Positions 1-8,246 of a DNA stretch of 64,000 nt are shown here, piece by piece. The position numbers were made by a program, and so were the translations under genes. Position 1 is the first letter of the stretch. Each line of letters begins with the position of its first letter. The stretch is from JAFALK01 sp042701975. Its GTDB lineage: Bacteria; Pseudomonadota; Gammaproteobacteria; Burkholderiales; Burkholderiaceae_C. The stretch covers positions 1,302,001-1,366,000 of the forward strand of contig CP170561.1 of NCBI GenBank assembly GCA_042701975.1, read 5' to 3'. A model generated the notes under the pieces. It did not search any database. It had not been told where the DNA came from and worked only from the letters and a program-made list of their open reading frames with translations.

Positions 1-961
1 CGGCGTCGATGGACATCCGCATGTCGCGCGAGAGCCGGCTCAGGTCTATGCGGTCGGGCGAATCCTTCAGCTTCGCAACCTGGTCGGCCAAGCAGGATCT
101 CAGCCCGGCCGGACCGCGCATCTGGCCGACGGGCTCGCAGGCGGAGTTCATCGACGAACGCTCAAGCAGGCTCAGCCCTGAAAGGTCCACGGGGGGCGCG
201 GCCGCCGCCAGCTCATCCAGGAGTCGCTGCTGGCACTGAGCAAATGCGGCAGGCCCGCGAGCGCTCTTTTCGTTGCCGCACGCGGCGTCAAGCGACGCAC
301 GCTCCGCGTCCACAAGCACGGCTTGGACAGGCCGCTTTGGCGGAGAAGGCTGAGCTTGCGACAAGCGCTGGACTGGTGCCTGCTGAGGTGCGGGCTGGAC
401 AGTGAGCTGACGCGCTAACAGCGAGACCTTCAATTGGAACCAGAGAAAGAGGCCGGCCATGACCATGACCAAGGCCAAGGTCAGAACCAGCCGAACCGGA
501 CCACGAGACTTTGCTGAGGGGCTGTGCGGCCGTTCCCACGGCGGAGGCGACATCATCTGAACCACCCGAGACGCCGGAGGCGAGGGTTCGAGCGCGGCCG
601 CCGCGTCGATCTCTCGGCACACCCGCTCGATCACCTCGCGCGCATGAGCCAGCTCCACCTCGAAGAACTCTTGCCCCCATTTGCCCCGTCGGTGAGCGGC
701 GAGCTCGGCAAACACCTGCCGCTCGGCCTGGCCACAGTCTTCGGTGCGGACCTCGAACGTGCATCGGAACGTACCCGGTGTTCCCGTATTGGCGTCCTCG
801 TTCAGGCTGCTGGCTCGCTTGTGACCTGAGTACCGCGTGCAGCCGATCTTCACGAAGCCGGATCGCAGCCCACCGTTCTCGAGGACGTAGACGACGCCCG
901 GAACGCCGATGTTCTGGTCGAAATTGCCGTACGACCTCGGCTTGTTGTCCCACCCCGGCAT
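1..961 (-). CDS. T5orf172 (GIY-YIG-like) domain membrane protein with Cys-pair repeats, 3' end outside window
   Basis: An open frame runs from the ATG at 961 to the window edge (320 codons seen). AAGGAG lies 8 bases before the ATG. Residues 20-118 look like a T5orf172 domain of the GIY-YIG nuclease superfamily (GVVYVLENG, FVKIGCT, QAERQVF, GQEFFEV). Residues 156-175 form one membrane helix, followed by a Pro/Gln linker. The C-terminal part repeats a unit of about 47 residues with paired cysteines 15 apart (Cys228/243, Cys275/290) and motifs GPAAF/GPAGL; a third unit starts near residue 306. Topology would put the GIY-YIG-like part inside the cell and the Cys repeats in the periplasm. Role unknown; T5orf172 is often found in phage or mobile contexts, but nothing mobile is visible here. 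Confidence 0.75.
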   Translation of the reverse strand, partial: MPGWDNKPRSYGNFDQNIGVPGVVYVLENGGLRSGFVKIGCTRYSGHKRASSLNEDANTGTPGTFRCTFEVRTEDCGQAERQVFAELAAHRRGKWGQEFFEVELAHAREVIERVCREIDAAAALEPSPPASRVVQMMSPPPWERPHSPSAKSRGPVRLVLTLALVMVMAGLFLWFQLKVSLLARQLTVQPAPQQAPVQRLSQAQPSPPKRPVQAVLVDAERASLDAACGNEKSARGPAAFAQCQQRLLDELAAAAPPVDLSGLSLLERSSMNSACEPVGQMRGPAGLRSCLADQVAKLKDSPDRIDLSRLSRDMRMSIDA

Positions 962-1061
962 ATGCCGCGCTCCTTGCCTGTGTGAAGGCGAATTCTTTGC
1001 GCGGGAGCTTACCGCCCCGTCGTGAATTCAGGGCTGTCTATGCCATCGTCTGCGCTCTCTG

Positions 1062-1328
1062 TCAGGACCATTCGCTCCGCTCGATGCCGAACTGCTCGCT
1101 GGCTACGGCGTAGGCCTCTTCGATGGAGGCGTGCCAGCTGTCTGCGGCGTAGCCACCATCCAGCGAGGCGTACACGAGCAAATAGCCATTGCCGCCGGCG
1201 CTGGTGATCCGGAATGTGAACTCGGTTTCGAAGGACCCGGGCGTGCCTTCGTCGGCGATCGACCAGGCGCTGTTGGGGTGGCCGGCGATCAGGAGGGTTC
1301 GGCTGGGGATCTGGGCATAGGTCTGCAT
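1062..1328 (-). CDS. Small hypothetical protein coupled to the LacI regulator
   Basis: An 88-residue protein with no recognised domain. Its ATG lies 5 bases beyond the stop of the upstream lacI-type gene on the same strand, so the two are probably co-transcribed and translationally coupled. The sequence is mixed alpha/beta in composition, has no signal peptide or membrane segment, and contains one hydrophobic strand (GYLLVYASL) and an acidic helix near the C-terminus. A longer open frame exists upstream in the same phase but it is antisense-like composition inside the lacI gene, so the internal ATG at 1328 is chosen. Confidence 0.55.
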   Translation of the reverse strand: MQTYAQIPSRTLLIAGHPNSAWSIADEGTPGSFETEFTFRITSAGGNGYLLVYASLDGGYAADSWHASIEEAYAVASEQFGIERSEWS

Positions 1329-1333
1329 GAGCC

Positions 1334-2362
1334 TCAGCTTACGGGATGCGTCGACCCCCGCACCACCAACTCGGGCATCGGCGCGCCCACCGTCGGCTTT
1401 CTTCCCGCCAAGAGATCCAGCATCGCCAGCGCCGCCCGTCGTCCGAGCTCGGCCACCGAGAGGTTCACCGAGGTCCGCGGCGGCGAGGCGTACTTGGCCG
1501 CCAGCAAGTCGTCGAAGCCGACGACGGAGACATCCGCCGGCACGCGCAGGCCGCGTCGGAACAGAACCTGGGTGGCGCCGGTGGCCATCTGATCGTTGGC
1601 GGCGAAGACGGCGGTGAAATCGATGCCACGCGCCAGCAGGCGCTCGAGCGCCTGCGCGCCGCCCTCCTCCAGGTAGTCGCCCTGAACGATCAGCTCGGGG
1701 TCGACAGCAACGCCGCATTCGGTGAGTGCATCGCGGTAGCCGCGTTCGCGTTCATGCGCATCGGCGTGGTTCTGCGCGCCAGCGATGTGAGCGATGCGGC
1801 GGTGGCCGAGCTGCAGCAGGTGCCGCGTCGCGGCCAGCGCGCCCTGGTGGTCATCGGAGCGCAGCGCGTGCAGCCCAGGGGCCTCCAGATCGCGACCGGT
1901 GACGACGACCGGCAGGTCCGAGGCAAGCGACTTGAGGAAGCCATCGTCCAGCGAGCCCGTCAGCACGATGATGCCGTCCACATGCCGCTCGCGCAGCGTG
2001 GCCACGCACTGCTCCTCCTCACGCCGGTTCCAGTGGCCGCTCGCCACCACCAGTCCATAGCCTTGCGTCGAAAGTGTTTCCTCCACGCTGCGCAGCAGCC
2101 GCGCGTAGAACGGGCTTTCGAAGAACTGCGCCACCAGGCCGACGGTGTTGGAGCGCCCGCGCACCAGCGATTTGGCGATGCCGTTCGGCACGAAGCCCAG
2201 CTTGGCGATCGCCGCCTGCACCGCGGCACGCTTGGCCGCACGCACATGCGGCGAGTTGTTGATCACCCGGGAGGCGGTGGTGATCGACACCCCCGAGGCC
2301 TGCGCCACCATGCGCAGCGTGGGATGGGGACGCTCGAGGTCGGTCAGTGCGGTTCTCGGCAT
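1334..2362 (-). CDS. LacI-family transcriptional regulator
   Basis: A 342-residue LacI/GalR regulator of normal length. Residues 15-60 form the helix-turn-helix and hinge (LRMVAQASGVSITTASRVIN, then FVPNGIAKSL), and residues about 72-335 are the periplasmic-binding-like effector domain (NTVGLVAQFF, DGIIVLTGS, AVFAANDQMATG, VSVVGFDDL). Family members bind a sugar or related ligand and repress nearby catabolic genes. No sugar operon lies within view; the neighbours are a small unknown gene downstream and a degraded PEP-CTERM gene upstream. A 12-bp palindrome 27 bases before its ATG suggests autoregulation. Confidence 0.92.
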   Translation of the reverse strand: MPRTALTDLERPHPTLRMVAQASGVSITTASRVINNSPHVRAAKRAAVQAAIAKLGFVPNGIAKSLVRGRSNTVGLVAQFFESPFYARLLRSVEETLSTQGYGLVVASGHWNRREEEQCVATLRERHVDGIIVLTGSLDDGFLKSLASDLPVVVTGRDLEAPGLHALRSDDHQGALAATRHLLQLGHRRIAHIAGAQNHADAHERERGYRDALTECGVAVDPELIVQGDYLEEGGAQALERLLARGIDFTAVFAANDQMATGATQVLFRRGLRVPADVSVVGFDDLLAAKYASPPRTSVNLSVAELGRRAALAMLDLLAGRKPTVGAPMPELVVRGSTHPVS

Positions 2363-2388
2363 GGCAGTTCTGCTCAGTTCAAGAAATA

Positions 2389-2400
2389 GACAACGTTGTC
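2389..2400. promoter_or_regulatory. Palindromic LacI-family operator
   Basis: The perfect palindrome GACAACGTTGTC lies in the leader of the lacI-type gene. Central CG with flanking AAC/GTT arms is the usual form of LacI-family operators, so this is the likely binding site of the adjacent regulator. Assignment is by position and form only. Confidence 0.6.
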
Positions 2401-2594
2401 ATTCGCGGCGATGTTGCATCAATTTCTGGGCCGGCGCAATGGAGTCGCAAGGCGAGGGCGCCGTCGCCTGTGCGGCCTGCGCTCTGTCCCCAACTTCTGG
2501 TGTTCGCGGGCTTCTCCTTGCCGCCCTCACGGCGTCGGGCGAAACAAGCGGGAGCCGCACTTGGTCGGCATCAAGGCGTACCCATGAAACTGAA
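2401..2594. other. Non-coding stretch upstream of lacI
   Basis: Together with the PEP-CTERM remnant this is the only gap of about 300 bases without an intact gene. Short open frames here lack ribosome-binding sites and protein-like composition. It may be the decayed body of the PEP-CTERM gene whose anchor survives just downstream. Confidence 0.4.
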
Positions 2595-2662
2595 TCCCTG
2601 GCGCCTGGGCCCTGATGGGCCTGGGCCTCGGCCTGGTGGGCTGGACGCGTCGCCGCCGCTGA
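2595..2662 (+). pseudogene. Remnant of a PEP-CTERM protein (sorting anchor only)
   Basis: In one frame the bases before the TGA at 2660-2662 encode ALMGLGLGLVGWTRRRR, which is a typical PEP-CTERM membrane anchor with its terminal arginine cluster. The preceding PEP motif is disrupted: the frame meets TGA just upstream, while CTGAATCCC resembles a mutated CCTGAACC. No signal peptide or ectodomain is visible. Three intact PEP-CTERM genes occur elsewhere in the window, so a decayed family member is plausible. Confidence 0.45.
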
Positions 2663-2674
2663 AGAGAGCCTCGC

Positions 2675-3784
2675 TCAGGCGCCGGTTGCGGCCGATGCAG
2701 CGAGGCGCCAAGCCTCGATGGCCTCGCCGTCGGTCCAGCCATCGGCCGCCTCGCCGACGATGATCTCCACCATCGATCCGCCGTCCAGCAGGTGCGACTC
2801 CACCGCCCGCGCGCCAAGCCAGAAGCCCTGATCGCGCGCCACGCCCAGCATGGCCTCGCGCAGGCGCTTCGGTTCGACGGTCAGGTGCAGCTGGAAGGAG
2901 TTGGTCTGTGGCGGCTCGGGCGCCACCAGCCAGCCCGGCTCGGCGCTCATCCGCGCGGCCAGGCCGATGGCGCGCTCGCGGTACGCCGCCATGCGCGGCA
3001 GTTGCTGGCGCAGCCCCGCGATCGAGCTGAGCACGAAGGGGTAGAGCGTGTAGACGTTGCCGGCGAGCCGCGTCTTCCACGGCGCCAACGCAGCGGTGAA
3101 GTCTTCTGGCCCGAGCAGCAGGCTGCCCGCCAGGCCGCCCAGCCCCTTGTAGAACGAGACGTAGACCGAATCAGCCAGCGCCGAAATCTCCGCCAGCGAG
3201 CGGCCGTAGTGCGGCGCCGATTCCCACAGCCGCGCACCGTCGAGATGCAGCCGCACGCCGTTCGCGCGGCACCAGTCACTGATCGCCACGAGCTCATCCC
3301 AGCCTGGCAAGCGGAAGCCGCCGCGCCGCAGCGGCAGCTCCACGACCACCACCGCCGGCTTCTCCGCCAGTGCGGCCAGATCGGCGGCGGTGAACGGCAC
3401 ATCGGGCGCTCCCAGCATCTGGGCGCGCAAGCCGCTCAGGCGCTCCAGCGCTTCGTCCTCGTCGGCCGCGATGTGGCTCTGCGGATGCAGCACGACCGGG
3501 CCGGCTGAATCGGCGCACCAGACCTTCAAGGCCGCCAGCTGTGCCGCTACGCCCTTGTGGAAGAAGACGCAGCCGGGCTTGCCGAGCAGCGCCGCGCCTT
3601 CGGCCTCCAGGGCCTGGAGCACGGCGCCGTCGCCATACACGTCCAGCGCCTGATCGGCTTCGGGCAGCGTGAGCAGGGCCTGCAGCGATTCGCGCATCGA
3701 GCGCCAGGGCCGGTTGCCGTTGAGCCAGCGGCTGCAGCGGTTGCGGAGTTCGATGTCGGCGTGGGTCGGGCGAAGGGCGGGCAT
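2675..3784 (-). CDS. Threonine aldolase / beta-eliminating lyase family protein
   Basis: A 369-residue PLP-dependent fold-type I enzyme. HLDGARLWE near residues 180-188 carries the PLP-contacting Asp182, and SFYKGLGG near 210-217 carries the likely Schiff-base Lys213. Low-specificity threonine aldolases cleave threonine to glycine and acetaldehyde; this member is a divergent relative, so the substrate is not certain. The start at 3784 (MPALRPTHAD) is preferred over an upstream ATG at 3850 that would run into the divergent MOSC gene's leader and adds 22 residues of unlikely composition. The cytosolic enzyme has no obvious operon partner. Confidence 0.8.
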   Translation of the reverse strand: MPALRPTHADIELRNRCSRWLNGNRPWRSMRESLQALLTLPEADQALDVYGDGAVLQALEAEGAALLGKPGCVFFHKGVAAQLAALKVWCADSAGPVVLHPQSHIAADEDEALERLSGLRAQMLGAPDVPFTAADLAALAEKPAVVVVELPLRRGGFRLPGWDELVAISDWCRANGVRLHLDGARLWESAPHYGRSLAEISALADSVYVSFYKGLGGLAGSLLLGPEDFTAALAPWKTRLAGNVYTLYPFVLSSIAGLRQQLPRMAAYRERAIGLAARMSAEPGWLVAPEPPQTNSFQLHLTVEPKRLREAMLGVARDQGFWLGARAVESHLLDGGSMVEIIVGEAADGWTDGEAIEAWRLAASAATGA

Positions 3785-3858
3785 GACGATCTGCGCGGAG
3801 CTGGAGATCCCGCAGTGTCGCGCCGATGCGCAAGCCCCGGGCGGCGACAATCGCGCCC

Positions 3859-4419
3859 ATGAAGCTCGTCTCGCTGAACACCGCCCGCGCCGCTCCCCTG
3901 CAAACCTCGCAAGGCGTGGTGCAGAGCGGTATCGCCAAGCGCCCGCGCACGGGCCCCGTGGCCGTGCTGGCCCTGGGCCTGGAGGGTGACGAGCAGGCCG
4001 ATCCGAGCGTGCACGGCGGCATCACCAAGGCGGTCTACGCCTATCCGCTGGAGCACTACGAGTTCTGGCGCACCGTGCGTGCCCAGGCCGGTGCTCAGGC
4101 CTGGGACGCGGCGCTCGCTCACGGCAGCCTGGGCGAGAACCTGACCCTCACCGGCCTGCTCGAGCAGGACGCCCACATCGGCGATGTGCTGCGCTTCCCC
4201 GACTGCGAGCTGGCCGTGAGCGAGCCGCGCTTTCCCTGCTTCAAGTTCAACGCCGTGATGGGCTTCAAGCAGGCCGCCAAGATGATGGTGCAGAGCGGCT
4301 GGTGCGGCTTTTACCTTGCGGTGCGTTCACCCGGCACGATCGAGGCCGGACAGAGCTTCGAGCTCGTGCCCGGCCCGCGCGAAGTGAGCATCCGCGAGCT
4401 GTTTCAGGCCAAAACTTAG
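3859..4419 (+). CDS. MOSC domain-containing protein (YiiM-like)
   Basis: A 186-residue protein with a MOSC beta-barrel domain (HGGITKAVYAYPLEHYEFW, GSLGENLTLTG, EPRFPCFKFN with the conserved sulfur-carrying Cys). YiiM-type MOSC proteins bind molybdenum cofactor and take part in detoxifying N-hydroxylated base analogues. The start is the ATG at 3859, 74 bases from the divergent aldolase-like gene. Its TAG overlaps the TAA of the convergent oxidoreductase gene in the four bases TTAG. Confidence 0.85.
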   Translation: MKLVSLNTARAAPLQTSQGVVQSGIAKRPRTGPVAVLALGLEGDEQADPSVHGGITKAVYAYPLEHYEFWRTVRAQAGAQAWDAALAHGSLGENLTLTGLLEQDAHIGDVLRFPDCELAVSEPRFPCFKFNAVMGFKQAAKMMVQSGWCGFYLAVRSPGTIEAGQSFELVPGPREVSIRELFQAKT

Positions 4420-5489
4420 GCCAAGGCCGGATAGTCGATGTAGCCGCGGGCGTCGCCGCCGTAGAGCGTGGCGCGATCCAGCGGCGTCAGCTCGGCGTTC
4501 AGGCGCAGGCGGCGCACCAGGTCCGGGTTCGAGATGAAGGCGCGGCCGAAGGAGATGGCATCGGCCTCGCCCTTGGCGATGGTCTCGAGGGCCAGCTCGC
4601 GGGTGTAGCCGTTGTTGGCGATCCAGGGGCCCTTGAAGTGCGAACGCATCGCGGCGAAGTCGAAGGGCGCGAAGTCGCGCGCACCGCCGGTCTGGCCTTC
4701 GACCACTTCCAAGAAGGCCAGGCCCAGCGGAGCCAGCTGCTGCGCCACATGGTTGAACAACGCCTGCGCGTTGCTGTCCTGACCGGCGTCGTTGCTGGGT
4801 GTGACCGGCGACAGGCGCAGGCCCGTGCGGCCGCGGCCGATGGCCGCGGAGATCGCCGTCATCACTTCCACCAGCAGCCGTGCGCGGTTCTCGATCGATC
4901 CGCCGTACTCATCCTTGCGATCGTTGATGCTGTCGCGCAGGAACTGGTCGATCAGGTAGCCGTTGGCGCCGTGGACCTCGATGGCGTCGAAGCCGGCTTC
5001 CATGGCGCACTCGGCGGCATGCACGAAGTTCTTCACCACGATCGGAACTTCAGCGGTCGACAGCGCGCGCGGTGCGGAGACATCGACAAAGCCCTCGGAT
5101 GTGAAGGTCTTGCCCACGGCGGCACGCGCGGTGGACGACTCGGGCGCTCCGCCCTCGGGCTGGAACATCACGTGCGAGATGCGGCCCACGTGCCAGAGCT
5201 GCACGGCGATCTTGCCTCCCTCGGCGTGCACGGCGTCGGTGACCTGCTTCCAGGCGGCGATCTGCTCCTTGCTGTGGATGCCCGGCGTGTCCAGGTAGCC
5301 CTGGCCCTGGCGCGTGATCTGCGTGCCTTCGCTGATGATCAGGCCAGCGCTGGCGCGCTGGCGGTAGTACTCGACGGTCATCGGGCCGGGCAGGAGGCCG
5401 ACCGAGCGGTTGCGCGTCAGCGGCGCCATGACGATGCGGTTGGCAAGGCTCACGTCACCGAACTGGATGGAATCGAAAAGGCTGGGCAT
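4416..5489 (-). CDS. Old Yellow Enzyme family NADH:flavin oxidoreductase (NemA-like)
   Basis: A 357-residue FMN-binding TIM barrel. The N-terminus SLANRIVMAPLTRNRS, the HGANGYLIDQF motif and a C-terminal NNGYT...ISFGRAFISNPDLVRR phosphate-binding region are characteristic of the NemA/xenobiotic-reductase group, which reduces activated alkenes and nitro compounds with NAD(P)H. The start at 5489 leaves only 16 bases to the divergent beta-helix gene, so both promoters must overlap the opposite coding start. Physiological substrate is unknown. Confidence 0.93.
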   Translation of the reverse strand: MPSLFDSIQFGDVSLANRIVMAPLTRNRSVGLLPGPMTVEYYRQRASAGLIISEGTQITRQGQGYLDTPGIHSKEQIAAWKQVTDAVHAEGGKIAVQLWHVGRISHVMFQPEGGAPESSTARAAVGKTFTSEGFVDVSAPRALSTAEVPIVVKNFVHAAECAMEAGFDAIEVHGANGYLIDQFLRDSINDRKDEYGGSIENRARLLVEVMTAISAAIGRGRTGLRLSPVTPSNDAGQDSNAQALFNHVAQQLAPLGLAFLEVVEGQTGGARDFAPFDFAAMRSHFKGPWIANNGYTRELALETIAKGEADAISFGRAFISNPDLVRRLRLNAELTPLDRATLYGGDARGYIDYPALA

Positions 5490-5505
5490 GGGAGATGATG
5501 GGGCC

Positions 5506-6624
5506 ATGGAAAAACAGAGCGCGCATTCTCGCCGCGGGCTGCTGCTCGCATCGCTGGCCCTGGCCTTGCCCGCACGCGGCGGAGGGCCGATGCGCGTGGG
5601 CCCGGGCCGAGCGATCAAGACTCTGGCAGAAGCTTCCCGCCAAGCGGCCGACGGCGCGCTGATCGAGGTCGACGCCGGCGAGTACATCGCCGACGTGGCC
5701 ATCTGGCCGCAGCGCGGCCTCACCCTGCGCGCCGTGGGTGGGCGCGTGCGCATGCTGGCCTCGGGCTCGTCGGCGCAAGGCAAGGCCATCTTCGTCACGC
5801 GCGGCGAAGACCAGACCATCGAGGGCTTTGATTTCATCGGCTGCCGCGTGCCCGACCGCAACGGCGCTGGTATCCGGCTCGAGGCTGGCAGCCTGCGGCT
5901 CATCAACTGCGGCTTCCACGACAACGAGAACGGCCTGCTGGCCGGCAACGGGCGCGACGTGAGCCTGGTGGCCGAGGGCTGCGAGTTCGGCTCCATCGTC
6001 CGCCACGAGGGCCAGACCCACAACCTCTACGCCGGGCGCATCGGCTCGCTCACGCTGACCGGCTGCTGGTTCCACCACGGCCAGGCCGGCCACCTGGTGA
6101 AGAGCCGCGCCGCGGAGAACCGCATCTATTGCAACCGCATCAGCGACGCGGGCGGCCACGCCAGCGTGGAGCTGGAGTTCCCCGATGGCGGCGACTGCAT
6201 CGTGGTGGGCAACTACATCGAGAAGGGCCGCCAGCCTGAGAACCCCTACCTCATCTCCTACGGTGTCGAGGGCAAGGCCTGGGAGCGCAACGAGCTGCGC
6301 CTTGCCCACAACACGCTCGTGGCCACGGGCGCCAACGTCGTCTGGCTGCGGGCGGCGTCCTGGTGCGAGCGGGTGGAGATGTTCAACAACTTGCTGGTGG
6401 GCAATCCCGGCCTGTGGACGCAGTGGGAGGAGAAGACCGGCAACTACGTCGTCGATGCCGGCTCCCTGACGCCCGATCTGGCCCTGACGCAACGCTCGTC
6501 TCTGCGCGGCAAGGCCGTGCGGATCGAGGATGAATTGCTGCGCCAGACGCGCCAGTACCGCGAGCCGCTGGGCACAGTGCCGCTGAGGGGCAGGGCACGC
6601 CATCCCGGCGCCGCGCAGCAGTAG
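5506..6624 (+). CDS. Exported right-handed parallel beta-helix protein
   Basis: A 372-residue protein. It starts with a Tat- or Sec-type leader (HSRRGLLLASLALALPARG). The remainder has the rhythm of a parallel beta-helix as in pectate lyases: repeated short strands ending in Asn/Gly turns (GFDFIGCRV, LINCGFHDNENG, NLYAGRIGSLTLTGCWF, RIYCNRISDAGG, MFNNLLVGNPG). No lyase catalytic set could be assigned, so a polysaccharide-binding or lyase role is only suggested by the fold. It is divergent from the Old Yellow Enzyme gene with almost no spacer. Confidence 0.75.
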   Translation: MEKQSAHSRRGLLLASLALALPARGGGPMRVGPGRAIKTLAEASRQAADGALIEVDAGEYIADVAIWPQRGLTLRAVGGRVRMLASGSSAQGKAIFVTRGEDQTIEGFDFIGCRVPDRNGAGIRLEAGSLRLINCGFHDNENGLLAGNGRDVSLVAEGCEFGSIVRHEGQTHNLYAGRIGSLTLTGCWFHHGQAGHLVKSRAAENRIYCNRISDAGGHASVELEFPDGGDCIVVGNYIEKGRQPENPYLISYGVEGKAWERNELRLAHNTLVATGANVVWLRAASWCERVEMFNNLLVGNPGLWTQWEEKTGNYVVDAGSLTPDLALTQRSSLRGKAVRIEDELLRQTRQYREPLGTVPLRGRARHPGAAQQ

Positions 6625-6693
6625 CGGCTCCTGCCCGCTGTGCTGGCAAGCGGCGACATACTGGGATCGAAGGTCTTCGCCGACAATCGAGCC

Positions 6694-7551
6694 ATGCTCG
6701 CCTACCGACACGCCTTCCATGCCGGCAACCACGCCGATGTGCTCAAGCACATCGTCCTTGCCGAAGTCCTGCGCTACATGGCCGAAAAGGACAAGCCCTA
6801 CACGCTCGTGGACACCCACGCGGGCGCCGGCGGCTATTCGGTCGAAGGCCAGTACGCGCAGAAGAAGGGCGAGTATTCCTCCGGCGTGGCGCGGCTGTGG
6901 GACGAGAAGAACCCGCCGGCGCTGATCGAGCGCTACATGGCCCTGGTCAAGGAGTTCAACCCCGACGGCCAGCTGCGCCAGTACCCCGGCTCGCCCGCCA
7001 TCGCCAACCTGCTGATGCGCGAGACCGATCGGCTGCGCGTCTACGAGCTGCACCCGACCGATCACCGCATCCTCGCCAGCTACCTGGAGCCGCGCTCCAA
7101 CACGCAGGTGGCCGACACCGACGGCTTTGCCGCGCTCAAGGGCGAGCTGCCGCCGCCTTCCAAGCGCGGTGCCGTGCTGATGGACCCGCCCTATGAGATC
7201 AAGACCGACTACGCCAAGGTGCTCGCCGCCCTGCGCGAAGGCCTCACGCGCTTTGCCGACGGCGTCTTCATGATCTGGTATCCGCAGCTGCAGCTGCTCG
7301 ATTCGAGCCAGCTGCCGCAGCGCCTCAAGGCCGCCGCCGATGCCGGCGCCAAGAAGGGCTGGCTGCATGTGCGCCTGACCGTCCAGCAGCAGACCAACGA
7401 CCGCGGCTTTGGCATGCTCGGCTCGGGCATGTTCATCGCCAATCCGCCCTACACCCTGTACGACGGGCTGCAGGAAGCGCTGCCCATGCTGGTCGACAAG
7501 CTCGGCCAGTACGACGGCGCCAGCTACGTCCTCGAACAGAAAGCGGTTTGA
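6694..7551 (+). CDS. rlmJ: 23S rRNA (adenine(2030)-N6)-methyltransferase RlmJ
   Basis: A 285-residue protein matching RlmJ along its length. The N-terminal LAYRHAFHAGNHADVLKH is the family signature, VDTHAGAGGY is the SAM-binding motif I, and MDPPYE is the N6-adenine methyltransferase catalytic motif (DPPY). It methylates A2030 of 23S rRNA. The ATG at 6694 matches the family N-terminus; an in-frame ATG at 6640 adds 18 residues without similarity. Its stop is one base before the next gene's start, implying co-translation. Confidence 0.95.
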   Translation: MLAYRHAFHAGNHADVLKHIVLAEVLRYMAEKDKPYTLVDTHAGAGGYSVEGQYAQKKGEYSSGVARLWDEKNPPALIERYMALVKEFNPDGQLRQYPGSPAIANLLMRETDRLRVYELHPTDHRILASYLEPRSNTQVADTDGFAALKGELPPPSKRGAVLMDPPYEIKTDYAKVLAALREGLTRFADGVFMIWYPQLQLLDSSQLPQRLKAAADAGAKKGWLHVRLTVQQQTNDRGFGMLGSGMFIANPPYTLYDGLQEALPMLVDKLGQYDGASYVLEQKAV

Positions 7552-7552
7552 G

Positions 7553-8236
7553 ATGGGGGCCGGCTTCTCTGCAGCAGCCCGCGCCCGCATCCTCCCCTTC
7601 GCCCTGTTCATGGCGCTGCTCGCCGTGCGCGGGCTGCTCGCCGGCTTTCCGGGATCCGGGGGCTTCGACGCGCGCTGGGTCTACGGCCTGAGCCTGGCCA
7701 GCGTCGCCGGTCTCATGATCTGGTTCCGCCACGAGTACGGCGAGCTGGTGCGCCAGAACCTGCCCGACGCGCGCCAGACGCTGCAGGCGATCGGCGTTGG
7801 CCTCGTCGTCTTCGTCCTGTGGATCAACCTCGACCATCCCGGCTTGCGCCTGACCGAAGCCACGGCCACCTTCGTGCCCGTCAACGACGCGGGCCTGATC
7901 GACTGGTCGCTGGTGGTCGTGCGCTGGTGCGGCGCGGCGCTGCTGGTGCCGGTGATGGAAGAACTCTTCTGGCGCAGCTTCCTGATGCGCTGGATCGAGA
8001 GCCCGCGCTTCGAGACCGTCGATCCCCACGCCGTCGGCCTGCGCGCCGTGCTCGTCTGCACCGGCATCTTCGTGCTGGCCCACACCCTGTGGCTGGCCGC
8101 CGCCATCGCCGGCCTGGCCTATGCGTGGCTGTACATCCGCACCGGCAAGCTCTGGTCCGCCGTGATCGCGCATGCCGTCACGAACGGTGTGCTGGGCGTG
8201 TGGGTGGTGGTGACGAAGAACTGGCAGTTCTGGTGA
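7553..8236 (+). CDS. PEP-CTERM-associated CAAX prenyl protease-related protein
   Basis: A 227-residue multi-pass membrane protein with about six hydrophobic segments. EELFWRSFLMRW is the EExxxR motif of the Abi/CAAX-type glutamic protease family, and LAHTLWLAA and IAHAVTN provide the other two conserved His motifs. The short length and spacing resemble the CAAX-like protease subfamily that co-occurs with exosortase/PEP-CTERM systems. Three PEP-CTERM substrates lie 7-15 kb away but no exosortase is in view. The start is the ATG one base after the rlmJ stop. Confidence 0.8.
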   Translation: MGAGFSAAARARILPFALFMALLAVRGLLAGFPGSGGFDARWVYGLSLASVAGLMIWFRHEYGELVRQNLPDARQTLQAIGVGLVVFVLWINLDHPGLRLTEATATFVPVNDAGLIDWSLVVVRWCGAALLVPVMEELFWRSFLMRWIESPRFETVDPHAVGLRAVLVCTGIFVLAHTLWLAAAIAGLAYAWLYIRTGKLWSAVIAHAVTNGVLGVWVVVTKNWQFW

Positions 8237-8246
8237 ACGGCGCTGT

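Noticed and set aside
288..953. A 221-residue minus-strand frame with an ATG
   Set aside because: It is a shadow of the T5orf172 gene; the true frame starts at 961, has a ribosome-binding site and runs off the window edge.
1334..1718. Longer version of the 88-residue gene starting at 1718
   Set aside because: The extra part lies inside lacI in another frame and has shadow composition.
5455..7611. A 718-residue minus-strand frame antisense to the beta-helix and rlmJ genes
   Set aside because: Composition is Arg/Gly/Ala-rich with no domain; long antisense frames are expected in GC-rich coding DNA, and real conserved genes lie opposite.
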